This document shows, piece after piece, positions 1 through 6,410 of a DNA stretch of 13,006 nucleotides. Positions within the stretch are counted from its first letter, which is position 1. Each line of letters opens with the position of its first letter. Origin of the DNA: Tissierellia bacterium (GTDB lineage: Bacteria; Bacillota; Clostridia; Tissierellales; Sedimentibacteraceae); contig JAQVRY010000043.1 in the NCBI GenBank assembly GCA_028700795.1, positions 1-13,006 of the forward strand, written 5' to 3'. The translations under genes and the position numbers were made by a program. The notes beneath the pieces were generated by a model. That model made no database searches. It was not told the origin of the DNA and worked only from the letters and a program-made list of their open reading frames with translations.

Positions 1-20
1 CCTGGCACCAATGTCATAAG

Positions 21-58
21 AGAGGACGATTCATCTCTATTAGAAGAATTGTCCTTTT
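21..58. terminator. Hairpin terminator at the 3' side of the serine hydrolase gene
   Basis: Arms AGGAC-g-ATTC (23-32) and GAAT-t-GTCCT (46-55) pair with one mismatch around a 13-nt loop. A short T tract (55-58) follows on the plus strand. The T run favours termination of plus-strand transcription arriving from the left. The hairpin also lies just beyond the stop codon of the minus-strand hydrolase, where the T-rich tail is weaker. It may serve convergent genes. Confidence 0.5.
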
Positions 59-62
59 ATAG

Positions 63-1799
63 TTATAGGATATGAAAAAATAACATCCATGCTGAAAATA
101 ATATTCCCGATATAATCCATAGAACGGGTAATAGCTCATTATATCGATTCTTCTTTCTTACAATTATTATATTTAATATAAGAATTGATAACGTGAACCA
201 TCCGAAAAGCTTCATGTAAGGAGCATATTTAAGCAGCGAGAAGGTTGTAATCCCTTTATACATTATCAAACATAACATAATGAATGAAATGATTTGGAAA
301 AAGGAATTCAACACAATACTGTATTTATATTTATCCTTTATATTGCGAAGCATTATAATCTCCCGTATAAGAATCATAAATGTTACAAATATAAATATCA
401 TCGGTACAATTCCTATTAAAATTTTATGCTGCCACAATGGAACCCTTACATATGATATAGCATTAGAAGACATAATTATTTTGTCTTCTTTTTCTTGGAA
501 TTTTAGCAATCCTAAATTTGATGAATACAAATCATTGCCAACTAAAGTCATCTTTTCGCCATTAATGTAATACCCGTCTTTGTCTGCATCAATACTAATA
601 ATTTTGCTCGGGATAAGGTAACTTAGAATTTTTTCAGGTGTTTTAAAGTTAGACCAGTTATTAACATATAAACCACTTATCTCAATGGATGTATTGCCTT
701 GTTCTACAATGTATTCTTGTTTTTCACCATAGATTAAGGCAGTCGCTTTGTTCATAATTGCATCAATTTCATGCTCAGCAACAAATGTGTTAAATGATAG
801 GAAAATCCCGGTATAATCTTGTGAATAAAGGGCTACCCTTGTATAAAAATTGAGAGTTTCTCCTTTTTTGTCAAAGTAAATTTTGCTGTTATGTGATTTT
901 CTATTCCAGATGTAGCCCATACCTTCAAGTTCCTCTGACATTGTAAATTGTTTATTAAATAATTCTTCTTTAAAATTAGGAGATAAGACACGGTTATCAT
1001 CGCTATTCATAAGCCAAATCATATATTTAGCCATATCCTCAGCTGTTGACACAGCCGAGCCTTCAGGATATATGTTCATATAAGGCTCAATAGTTTCATT
1101 ACCATTCGGTAAATATGCTTTTGAAACATAAGCAATATCGTGCATAAATCTAAATGTTGTCCTATTCATATTTAAAGGCTTAAAAATCTCCTCCTCACAG
1201 AAGCGGGCAAAATCCTGACCTGTAATACATTCAACAACATATGCAGCAAGTGCGATACCGTAATTTGAATAAGAGATAATCTCTCCGGGTTTATATATTT
1301 GATTTGGTAAGTATTTACGTACACTTATATCAAGGGGCTCAGTGTCGCTTGCATTGTAGAAAGCCATACCTGTAATCATATCTTCAAATCCTGCAGTATG
1401 TGTAAGAAGCTGCCTCATAGAAACAGGATAAGTGAGTTTTAAATCTGAATCCAAATAAATTGATATATCACTATCCATTTTGAGCAATTCCTTTTCCTTA
1501 AGAATTAAAGCGGCAACTGCAACAAAAGTTTTTGAAACTGAGCCGATGCGAAATGCTGTTTTTTCACCATTAGCAGCAATATCAAGGTATTCATCGGCAA
1601 ATCCATACCCTTTACACAACTGTATACTTCCATCCTTTACAACAGATAGTACAGCACCCTTTGATTTTCCTTCTTCTACTATTCCTTGTACCATTTTATC
1701 CAATTGATTGCTTATTTCAGGTGCAGCAGCTAAGACAGGTGGTTGTACAGCTGAAAATATAATTATTAAAACTAAAATTAAACTTATTGCTTTTTTCAT
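63..1799 (-). CDS. Secreted beta-lactamase-fold serine hydrolase (PBP4*/class C-like) with C-terminal four-helix membrane domain
   Basis: This 578-residue protein belongs to the serine beta-lactamase/D-Ala-D-Ala peptidase superfamily (PF00144). A signal peptide covers about residues 1-25 (MKK, a hydrophobic run, then VLAAA). The catalytic domain spans about 35-355. The nucleophile motif is S87-V-S-K90 and the second motif is Y177-S-N179. The third motif is probably KGET near 312-315 in place of HTG or KTG, so beta-lactam hydrolysis cannot be assumed. A linker of about 100 residues follows, then four hydrophobic segments near 458-480, 494-515, 527-547 and 556-577. The enzyme domain is therefore predicted to be outside the membrane and anchored at its C-terminus. 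The start is supported by GGAGG 8 nt upstream. It is divergent from a two-component system, which suggests a regulated cell-envelope role. The true substrate (peptidoglycan peptide, D-amino-acid peptide or ester) is not visible from sequence. Confidence 0.88.
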   Translation of the reverse strand: MKKAISLILVLIIIFSAVQPPVLAAAPEISNQLDKMVQGIVEEGKSKGAVLSVVKDGSIQLCKGYGFADEYLDIAANGEKTAFRIGSVSKTFVAVAALILKEKELLKMDSDISIYLDSDLKLTYPVSMRQLLTHTAGFEDMITGMAFYNASDTEPLDISVRKYLPNQIYKPGEIISYSNYGIALAAYVVECITGQDFARFCEEEIFKPLNMNRTTFRFMHDIAYVSKAYLPNGNETIEPYMNIYPEGSAVSTAEDMAKYMIWLMNSDDNRVLSPNFKEELFNKQFTMSEELEGMGYIWNRKSHNSKIYFDKKGETLNFYTRVALYSQDYTGIFLSFNTFVAEHEIDAIMNKATALIYGEKQEYIVEQGNTSIEISGLYVNNWSNFKTPEKILSYLIPSKIISIDADKDGYYINGEKMTLVGNDLYSSNLGLLKFQEKEDKIIMSSNAISYVRVPLWQHKILIGIVPMIFIFVTFMILIREIIMLRNIKDKYKYSIVLNSFFQIISFIMLCLIMYKGITTFSLLKYAPYMKLFGWFTLSILILNIIIVRKKNRYNELLPVLWIISGILFSAWMLFFHIL

Positions 1800-1827
1800 T
1801 TTACATCCTCCATTGATTTGTGAATTT

Positions 1828-1855
1828 ATTTTACTCTGTCAGTCTGAAATACAAA
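1828..1855 (-). promoter_or_regulatory. Possible promoter of the serine hydrolase gene
   Basis: On the minus strand TTTGTA (1850-1855) is followed after 16 bp by TAAAAT (1828-1833), about 30 nt before the start codon at 1799. The -35 match is weak. The direct repeats at 1864-1884 lie immediately upstream of it, as expected for a promoter that needs an activator. Confidence 0.35.
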
Positions 1856-1863
1856 TGCTTACA

Positions 1864-1898
1864 ACCTTAAATTTACCTTAAATTAACAATTAATTGTT
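1864..1898. promoter_or_regulatory. Tandem direct repeats plus palindrome, probable response-regulator binding site
   Basis: ACCTTAAATT occurs perfectly at 1864-1873 and again at 1875-1884, an 11-bp period. A third degenerate copy, ACAATTAATT (7 of 10 matches), sits in phase at 1886-1895. The third copy is part of a perfect 14-bp palindrome, AACAATTAATTGTT (1885-1898). Known OmpR/PhoB-family regulators bind head-to-tail repeats spaced by one helical turn. The location between the hydrolase gene and the cluster encoding such a regulator makes it a natural target. The assignment is an inference, and the region is AT-rich. Confidence 0.55.
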
Positions 1899-1916
1899 TA
1901 TTCATTAGCCAAGTTA

Positions 1917-1925
1917 TGCTATATT
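1917..1925 (+). promoter_or_regulatory. Extended -10 promoter of the two-component cluster
   Basis: TGcTATATT is an extended -10 element on the plus strand with no good -35 at 17 bp. The 11-bp-period repeats end about 22 bp upstream, a position typical of activator-dependent promoters. It would produce a leader of about 70 nt before the first short ORF at 2003. Confidence 0.45.
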
Positions 1926-2002
1926 GAATGTAAGAAAAAGCAAAATTATGGTTGCCAAAAATGTTTATTCCATTTCAATTAATGAAATTTGAAAGGAGTG
2001 AG

Positions 2003-2083
2003 ATGATGATTGTTACCACAGAAGAAATTATTGAATTTAATACACTCAATTTCAGAATTAGTAGAGTTTATGGATTGAAATAA
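2003..2083 (+). CDS. Possible 26-residue leader peptide or ORF remnant
   Basis: A 26-codon ORF starts with two ATGs (MMIVTTEEII...), preceded by a strong GAAAGGAG Shine-Dalgarno at 1991-1998. Its stop overlaps the ATG of a 10-codon ORF (2083-2115, MDELEKRKEV) in TAATG style. That ORF ends one base before the next gene at 2117, whose Shine-Dalgarno lies inside it. The chain looks like translational coupling. Alternatively it is a decayed gene: the +1 frame from a TTG at 2010 reads a plausible amphipathic segment (LLPQKKLLNLIHSISELVEFMD). No family is recognised. The ribosome-binding site is the main support. Confidence 0.35.
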   Translation: MMIVTTEEIIEFNTLNFRISRVYGLK

Positions 2084-2116
2084 TGGATGAATTAGAAAAA
2101 AGGAAAGAGGTATAAT

Positions 2117-2329
2117 ATGGAAAATGTTACGGGCGGGTTATTATTAGCATTAATTGGTTTATTACTTAGTTATATAACATACAAAAAAATTAATTTCTTT
2201 TGGAACTTTATAAATACAAAATTACTAAGAAAATATTTAGGAGACAATCTTACTTGTCTTGTATTGTATATTGTTAGTATTATACTTATCATTACCGGTG
2301 TCATGGTAGCCTTAAGCATTATTCAATAG
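2117..2329 (+). CDS. Small two-helix membrane protein, function unknown
   Basis: The product has 70 residues. A hydrophobic segment near residues 6-22 (GGLLLALIGLLLSYITY), a basic, aromatic loop of about 25 residues (KKINFFWNF...KLLRKYLGD) and a second hydrophobic segment near 48-68 are visible. AGGAAAGAGG ends 6 nt before the ATG, a good ribosome-binding site. It precedes the response-regulator gene by about 50 nt on the same strand and probably shares its transcript. Small membrane proteins beside two-component systems sometimes modulate the sensor kinase or act as immunity proteins. Nothing in this sequence decides between these, and I do not recognise the family. Coding status is supported by the ribosome-binding site, position and membrane topology. 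Confidence 0.65.
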   Translation: MENVTGGLLLALIGLLLSYITYKKINFFWNFINTKLLRKYLGDNLTCLVLYIVSIILIITGVMVALSIIQ

Positions 2330-2387
2330 ATTGATAAGGCATGCATGAATAATATTATTTGTAGAACTACTTAAAATGGAGATAAAA

Positions 2388-3095
2388 TTGAATATTTTAG
2401 TTGTAGAAGATGAAATAGATATTAGAAATCTTATAAAGATAAACTTGGAAGATGAGGGGTACTCCGTAATTACTGCAGCAAATGGGATAGAAGCCTTAAA
2501 CTTACTAAAAGAAACATCTGCGGATTTAGCTATTTTAGATATAATGATGCCACGGCTTGACGGATTTAATCTTCTTAGAAAAATAAGAGAAACTAGCACT
2601 ATGCCTATTATCTTTCTTACAGCAAGGACAGATGATATGGATAAGGTATTGGGTCTAGAATTAGGAGCTGATGATTATATTGCAAAACCTTTTTCAATGA
2701 GCGAGCTTATAGCAAGAGTAAGGGCACAGCTTAGGAGAAATAATGACTACATGATTACCAAGGCAGAAAAAAAAGAGCTGATTAGATATGGAGATTTAAC
2801 AATTGATAAAGAATGCTGCTGTGCTTATATAAATGATGAACAAATTGAACTAAATGCTAAGGAGTATAAATTATTGCTGTATTTAATGGAAAGCCCTGAA
2901 AGAGTATTTACAAAAAAACAGCTCTATAATGCAGTTTGGGATGATGATTATTACTATGATGATAATACTATCATGGTTCATATAAGTCACCTTCGAAACA
3001 AAATAGAAATTGATTCTCAAAATCCTGAATATATTAAGACAATACGAGGCATAGGATATAAGCTTCATAAAACAGGTGGGCATTATGAAAAATAA
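2388..3095 (+). CDS. OmpR/PhoB-family response regulator
   Basis: DNA-binding response regulator of a two-component system. The receiver domain begins MNILVVEDE (acidic pair E7-D8). The phosphorylation site is D51 in LAILDIMMPRLDG. The conserved switch Thr78 (IIFLTAR) and Lys100 (AKPFS) follow. A winged-helix domain occupies about residues 130-231 and ends in the diagnostic TIRGIGYKL. I place the start at the TTG at 2388, which has GGAG at 2378-2381 six nt upstream and gives the usual N-terminus. The in-frame ATG at 2376 adds four residues and has no Shine-Dalgarno. The 3' end overlaps the histidine kinase start by 11 nt, so the two are coupled. It likely acts on the repeats at 1864-1898 (inference). 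The overall layout resembles VanR and other envelope-stress regulators. Confidence 0.95.
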   Translation: MNILVVEDEIDIRNLIKINLEDEGYSVITAANGIEALNLLKETSADLAILDIMMPRLDGFNLLRKIRETSTMPIIFLTARTDDMDKVLGLELGADDYIAKPFSMSELIARVRAQLRRNNDYMITKAEKKELIRYGDLTIDKECCCAYINDEQIELNAKEYKLLLYLMESPERVFTKKQLYNAVWDDDYYYDDNTIMVHISHLRNKIEIDSQNPEYIKTIRGIGYKLHKTGGHYEK

Positions 3096-4491
3096 AATTT
3101 CAAATCAATTTCTGATAAACTATCTGATAGTTTTACTTTTGTCAGTTTTAGCAACTTTATTAGTTTATATATTGTTGTCATTTGCGAATGATATGATTTC
3201 AAAAACACTTGTAAAAAATAGATATCCTGCGGAACTAATCATGAAAGATAATTATGCTGATATTGATGCAGAAATAATTGTACAACATGGCGGAGGAGTT
3301 CAAGTAATAAATGAGAACTATGAAGTAGTCTATTCGAAAGGTTTAGATAAACTTGGAACAAAAAAGTTTTCGGTGAGTGAATTTACTGACTTTCTTGTAC
3401 GAAGTAAAGAGAAGGGATTTAAGTACCATTATGATATATTGTATAACACTCATGAGAAGTTTTGGCTGATTGTAACATTTCCAACTTCCATGCGATTAGA
3501 TATTTCTTTTGTTTACAATAAAGAAGCCGTATCAGAAGATATAAAAAATGTATCCGGTGTATTTATTTCGGTGTTTATTTTCTATTTGCTGCTGCTTGGT
3601 CTATTTGCCTTTATTTTCTCAAAAATAACTTCATTACACATTACCAAGCCGTTAAAGATGCTAAGTGAAGGAACTAAGGCCTTAAGAGAGGGTGATTACA
3701 CTACAAGAGTTAATATGAATTTAAAGAATGAATTTGCAGACTTGCAGAATACTTTTAATGAAATGGCTGAAAAAATTGAAACAGAAATAAAGCTAAGAGA
3801 ACAATCTGAAACTGAACGAAAGAAAGTGATTATGGATATTTCTCACGATTTAAAGAATCCCTTGGCTAGTGTAGTCGGTTATACAGAGCTTTGTCTTAAG
3901 AAACCTGAGTTAATAAATAAAGAGCAGTTAAATTATCTTAAAATCATCTTTAAAAATAGTAAAAGAGCCGGTAGTTTGTTGAACGATTTGTTTGAATTTT
4001 CCAAATTGGAAAGTTCTGAATTCTCTATGAAACTTTACAAAACTGATATATGTGAATATTTGAGACAAGCTTGCGGTGACCTTCTACCTATGTTAGAACA
4101 AGCCAACCTTGAATATAACTTTGATATACCTGAAAAAACAGTATATGTTATGTTAAACGATAGTCAGATGAATCGAGTGCTATTTAATTTAGCTGAAAAT
4201 TCAATAAGATATAATCCGATAGGAACCAATATATCAGTAAGCTTGTATGTAGAGCAAACAAATGTAATAATTCAATTTAGTGATGACGGTATAGGAATTC
4301 CGTCACATCATGCAAAAAATATTTTCGAGCCCTTTGTCAGGATTGATGATTCTCGTAATTCCGAAACAGGAGGAACAGGTTTAGGACTATCGATAGCATA
4401 CAAAATAATTAAGTTACATGGCGGAACCATAGAAGTAATAACAGATGTAAACGAAGGATGCACATATATCATCACTCTTCCAAAAATTTAA
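3085..4491 (+). CDS. Membrane sensor histidine kinase (HAMP, HisKA, HATPase_c)
   Basis: Partner kinase of the preceding regulator, 468 residues from the ATG at 3085. This start has AGGTGGG 4 nt upstream. A GTG at 3076 would add three residues. A first membrane helix covers about residues 8-32 and an extracytoplasmic sensor region about 35-155. A second helix lies near 158-182 and a HAMP linker near 183-237. The phospho-acceptor His254 is in the H-box (MDISHDLKNPLASVVGY). The N-box is NLAENSIRYNP (368-378), the G1 box DDGIGIP (400-406) and the G2 box GGTGLGLSI (429-437). All catalytic motifs are intact. The extracytoplasmic region of about 120 residues is large enough to bind a ligand, but I cannot name the signal. 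The divergent hydrolase suggests cell-envelope sensing. Confidence 0.95.
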   Translation: MKNKISNQFLINYLIVLLLSVLATLLVYILLSFANDMISKTLVKNRYPAELIMKDNYADIDAEIIVQHGGGVQVINENYEVVYSKGLDKLGTKKFSVSEFTDFLVRSKEKGFKYHYDILYNTHEKFWLIVTFPTSMRLDISFVYNKEAVSEDIKNVSGVFISVFIFYLLLLGLFAFIFSKITSLHITKPLKMLSEGTKALREGDYTTRVNMNLKNEFADLQNTFNEMAEKIETEIKLREQSETERKKVIMDISHDLKNPLASVVGYTELCLKKPELINKEQLNYLKIIFKNSKRAGSLLNDLFEFSKLESSEFSMKLYKTDICEYLRQACGDLLPMLEQANLEYNFDIPEKTVYVMLNDSQMNRVLFNLAENSIRYNPIGTNISVSLYVEQTNVIIQFSDDGIGIPSHHAKNIFEPFVRIDDSRNSETGGTGLGLSIAYKIIKLHGGTIEVITDVNEGCTYIITLPKI

Positions 4492-4587
4492 ATGTACCTC
4501 GTATCTCTGATAAACTTTATCAAATGATTAGAAAAACAAGGATTTTATATTAATAAGGCTACAAATTTTAATTAAAACAGAAAAAGA

Positions 4588-4616
4588 AAAACGACTTTTT
4601 AAAGGTCGTTTTTTAT
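4588..4616. terminator. Bidirectional rho-independent terminator
   Basis: AAAACGACTTT and AAAGGTCGTTTT pair with one bulged base around a short loop. A run of T follows on the plus strand (4609-4614), and A-rich sequence on the left side becomes a T tract on the minus strand. It ends the two-component cluster on one strand and the tRNA-Leu transcript on the other. Confidence 0.85.
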
Positions 4617-4624
4617 TAATATTA

Positions 4625-4707
4625 TGCCGTAGAAGGGACTTGAACCCCCACGGTGTTGCCACCAACGGATTTTGAGTCCGTCACGTCTGCCATTCCATCA
4701 CTACGGC
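4625..4707 (-). tRNA. tRNA-Leu, anticodon CAA
   Basis: Read on the minus strand, a 7-bp acceptor stem GCCGTAG/CTACGGC encloses the D arm. The anticodon stem ACGGA/TCCGT carries the loop CTCAAAA (anticodon CAA, reading UUG). A long class II variable arm (TGGTGGCAACACC) and a T arm with loop TTCAAGT follow. The long variable arm and anticodon together identify tRNA-Leu. The discriminator base is A. CCA is not encoded (the next bases are TAAT), so the 3' end depends on CCA-adding enzyme. The T stem has two G-U pairs. Confidence 0.95.
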
Positions 4708-4710
4708 GAA

Positions 4711-4733
4711 ATGCTACTTTAAGATAGTAGCAT
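4711..4733. repeat. 8-bp inverted repeat overlapping the tRNA promoter
   Basis: ATGCTACT (4711-4718) and AGTAGCAT (4726-4733) are perfect inverted copies separated by 7 nt. There is no T tract, so it is not a terminator. It covers the -10 element and start region of the tRNA-Leu promoter, so it may be fortuitous or a binding site. Confidence 0.5.
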
Positions 4734-4752
4734 AAAGATAAATAAAATGCAA
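4724..4752 (-). promoter_or_regulatory. tRNA-Leu promoter
   Basis: On the minus strand TTGCAT (4747-4752) is separated by exactly 17 bp from TACTAT (4724-4729). The preceding TGC makes an extended -10. The predicted start lies around 4716-4718, about ten bases ahead of the mature tRNA. The tRNA therefore need not depend on rmuC transcription, although no terminator separates the two. Confidence 0.7.
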
Positions 4753-4774
4753 GTATTTTTTGTAATTCACGAAT

Positions 4775-5995
4775 TCATACTTCGCTATATTCTATTTCCT
4801 CAAGTTCCGGCTCACTGCTCATTTCTACTTTTGATATTTTGTCAAATTTCCTTTCAATTTTATTGGAAGTTATGTTTATTTTATCCACATCATCTGAAAC
4901 ACGTTTGATATTTTTAGCCAAGGACTCCCACCTGTCCTTGTACAGCTTAAACTCTTTTCCTAATTTATTGAGCTCCTCATGAATTATTCCTGCATATTTT
5001 TCTCTCTCAATATTCCTTAAAACAACCTGCACAGTTGACAAAACAGACATCAGTGTCGTTGGAGAGGTTATCCAAACTCTCTTTTCACCTGCATAATCTA
5101 AAATGTCCTGATGATATGCGTTTATTTCCGCAAATATTGCTTCTGCGGGAATAAACATTATTGCCTGGTCTGAGGTTTGTCCCTGAATTATGTACTTTGA
5201 AGATATATCATTGATATGCGTCTTTACATTTGATTTAAAATCTCTCGAATATTGTTTTCTTTCAATTTCGGAATTATTGATATCAATCATACGCTGATAA
5301 TTTTCAAGAGGAAATTTAGAATCTATGCAAAGCATTCCCACAGGTTCGGGAATGTATAAAACAGCATCTGCTATCATAGAGTTTTCTAACTTTTTCTGAA
5401 CTTCATATATTTTATCGTTCTTTTCACCAAAGACCACCGACAAAATATGATTTAGCTGCACTTCTCCAAAAGTACCCCTGCTTTTTTTATCTGTCAAAAC
5501 ATCCTGTAATGAAACTATGTTTGTGGAAAGACTGTCTATTTTCTTTTGCGCTTCGTCTATTTTAGACAATCTTTCAAGTATATTTATAAATGTCTTGTTT
5601 GTTTTTTCAAAACCTTCATTCAGCCTTTCTTCAACTCTTAAATTTATCCTGTCAAGGTTTTGGCTTACCCGTTCATTTAAAGATGTGAAGTTATCATTCA
5701 GTGTCTTTGATGTTTCAGTACTGAATTTAACAAAGGATTCAGTCAGTTTATTGGAGTTTCTATCCATTCTTTCAACTGTTTCCAATTTATTTGTCAATAA
5801 TTCCCTCAACTGCTTCTGCTCCGATTCAGAAATTTTTCGATTTACGGAATCGATTAAATTAAAATTGTTTTCACTTAAACTAATTTTAAGTTCAGATATT
5901 ATGCGCTCTTTGGAATTATTTTTCAATTGCTTTATCAGTAAAATAAAATTTATTACAATCAATATAAAAAGCATTGCTATAATAATATAGTCCAT
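4775..5995 (-). CDS. rmuC: DNA recombination protein RmuC homologue
   Basis: This 406-residue protein is of the RmuC family (PF02646), known in E. coli to limit recombination at inverted repeats and predicted to have a PD-(D/E)XK nuclease-like core. An N-terminal membrane helix spans about residues 3-22. A long coiled-coil stretch runs from about 25 to 165. The RmuC domain spans about 165-365, with family signatures KSRGTFGEVQL (171-181), CIDSKFPLENY (223-233) and MFIPAEAIFAE (280-290). The conserved D225-S-K227 and the E178/Q180 pair fit the proposed catalytic motif. GGAGGAG upstream of the ATG supports the start. It is monocistronic or reads into the tRNA-Leu gene. The product is probably membrane-tethered with the domain in the cytoplasm. 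Confidence 0.93.
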   Translation of the reverse strand: MDYIIIAMLFILIVINFILLIKQLKNNSKERIISELKISLSENNFNLIDSVNRKISESEQKQLRELLTNKLETVERMDRNSNKLTESFVKFSTETSKTLNDNFTSLNERVSQNLDRINLRVEERLNEGFEKTNKTFINILERLSKIDEAQKKIDSLSTNIVSLQDVLTDKKSRGTFGEVQLNHILSVVFGEKNDKIYEVQKKLENSMIADAVLYIPEPVGMLCIDSKFPLENYQRMIDINNSEIERKQYSRDFKSNVKTHINDISSKYIIQGQTSDQAIMFIPAEAIFAEINAYHQDILDYAGEKRVWITSPTTLMSVLSTVQVVLRNIEREKYAGIIHEELNKLGKEFKLYKDRWESLAKNIKRVSDDVDKINITSNKIERKFDKISKVEMSSEPELEEIEYSEV

Positions 5996-6052
5996 ATCTC
6001 CTCCATACTTGGGGCTATTCCTTAAATGATCACACTTATAGGTTTTCCCTTA

Positions 6053-6092
6053 AGGTGTGCCACTCTTTGACAAAGAGTGGTGTATCCCACCT
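6053..6092. repeat. Strong hairpin in the rmuC leader
   Basis: CCACTCTTTG (6060-6069) and CAAAGAGTGG (6071-6080) are perfect inverted copies. An outer pair AGGTG (6053-6057) and CACCT (6088-6092) extends the structure. It falls inside the predicted 5' untranslated region of rmuC. In that transcript the outer right arm is part of AGGAGGTG, a perfect anti-16S match with no start codon behind it. A second weak pairing of CACAC (6031-6035) with GTGTG (6055-6059) competes with the outer stem. There is no T tract, so it is not a simple terminator. Confidence 0.6.
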
Positions 6093-6095
6093 CCT

Positions 6096-6124
6096 ATATT
6101 ACAACAAAATCGAACATTTGTCCA
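6096..6124 (-). promoter_or_regulatory. rmuC promoter
   Basis: On the minus strand TGGACA (6119-6124) is followed after exactly 17 bp by TAATAT (6096-6101). The predicted start near 6089 gives an untranslated leader of about 90 nt containing the hairpin at 6053-6092. Confidence 0.65.
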
Positions 6125-6205
6125 TTAAATAATCTAAAAGAATAAGATGGTTTTGGTGGTAGTTTTTTAGCCCTTTGAGTTTAAATTGATAGTTGTTGAA
6201 AACAA

Positions 6206-6373
6206 AAAATGCACTTTTTTATAACTAAGTGTGCAAAATTTTGATTAATGCATTAATTATAATTAAGTTTATACCGATTATCGACACATTTCCTGTAATT
6301 TTGTGCATTTTCGACCTGCAAATTACCCTTTTTGCTTAAAACAACCATGCATTAATCAAAATTTTGCACATTT
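6206..6373. repeat. Long inverted-repeat element upstream of rsmI
   Basis: The 24 bases at 6230-6253 (TGTGCAAAATTTTG...) are perfectly inverted at 6347-6370. Two more pairs follow beyond one mismatch, giving arms 6227-6253 and 6347-6373 around a 93-nt spacer. A second perfect 9-bp pair, AAAATGCAC (6206-6214) and GTGCATTTT (6303-6311), interleaves with the first, so both could form together only as a pseudoknot. The spacer has no convincing ORF. I find no target-site duplication at the outer ends. It could be a small non-autonomous element, a structured RNA or a protein-binding region. Function is unknown. Confidence 0.75.
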
Positions 6374-6410
6374 CTAAATATATTTATTATTTCGTGATTA
6401 AGGGCACCAG

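Noticed and set aside
280..570. Plus-strand open frame of 96 codons
   Set aside because: Lies antisense inside the membrane domain of the hydrolase gene, has no ribosome-binding site and gives low-complexity hydrophobic residues.
2312..2599. Minus-strand open frame of 95 codons
   Set aside because: Antisense to the receiver domain of the response regulator, whose motifs are unambiguous on the plus strand.
4711..4733. Inverted repeat as rmuC terminator
   Set aside because: No T tract on either strand, and it overlaps a good tRNA promoter.
5517..5990. 157-codon frame opposite rmuC
   Set aside because: Composition (Ser, Leu, Phe rich) is the usual antisense of a coiled-coil gene. RmuC motifs are intact on the minus strand.
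6206..6373. Insertion sequence or CRISPR array
   Set aside because: No transposase frame, no target duplication and no repeat-spacer periodicity. Only one inverted pair and one interleaved short pair are present.
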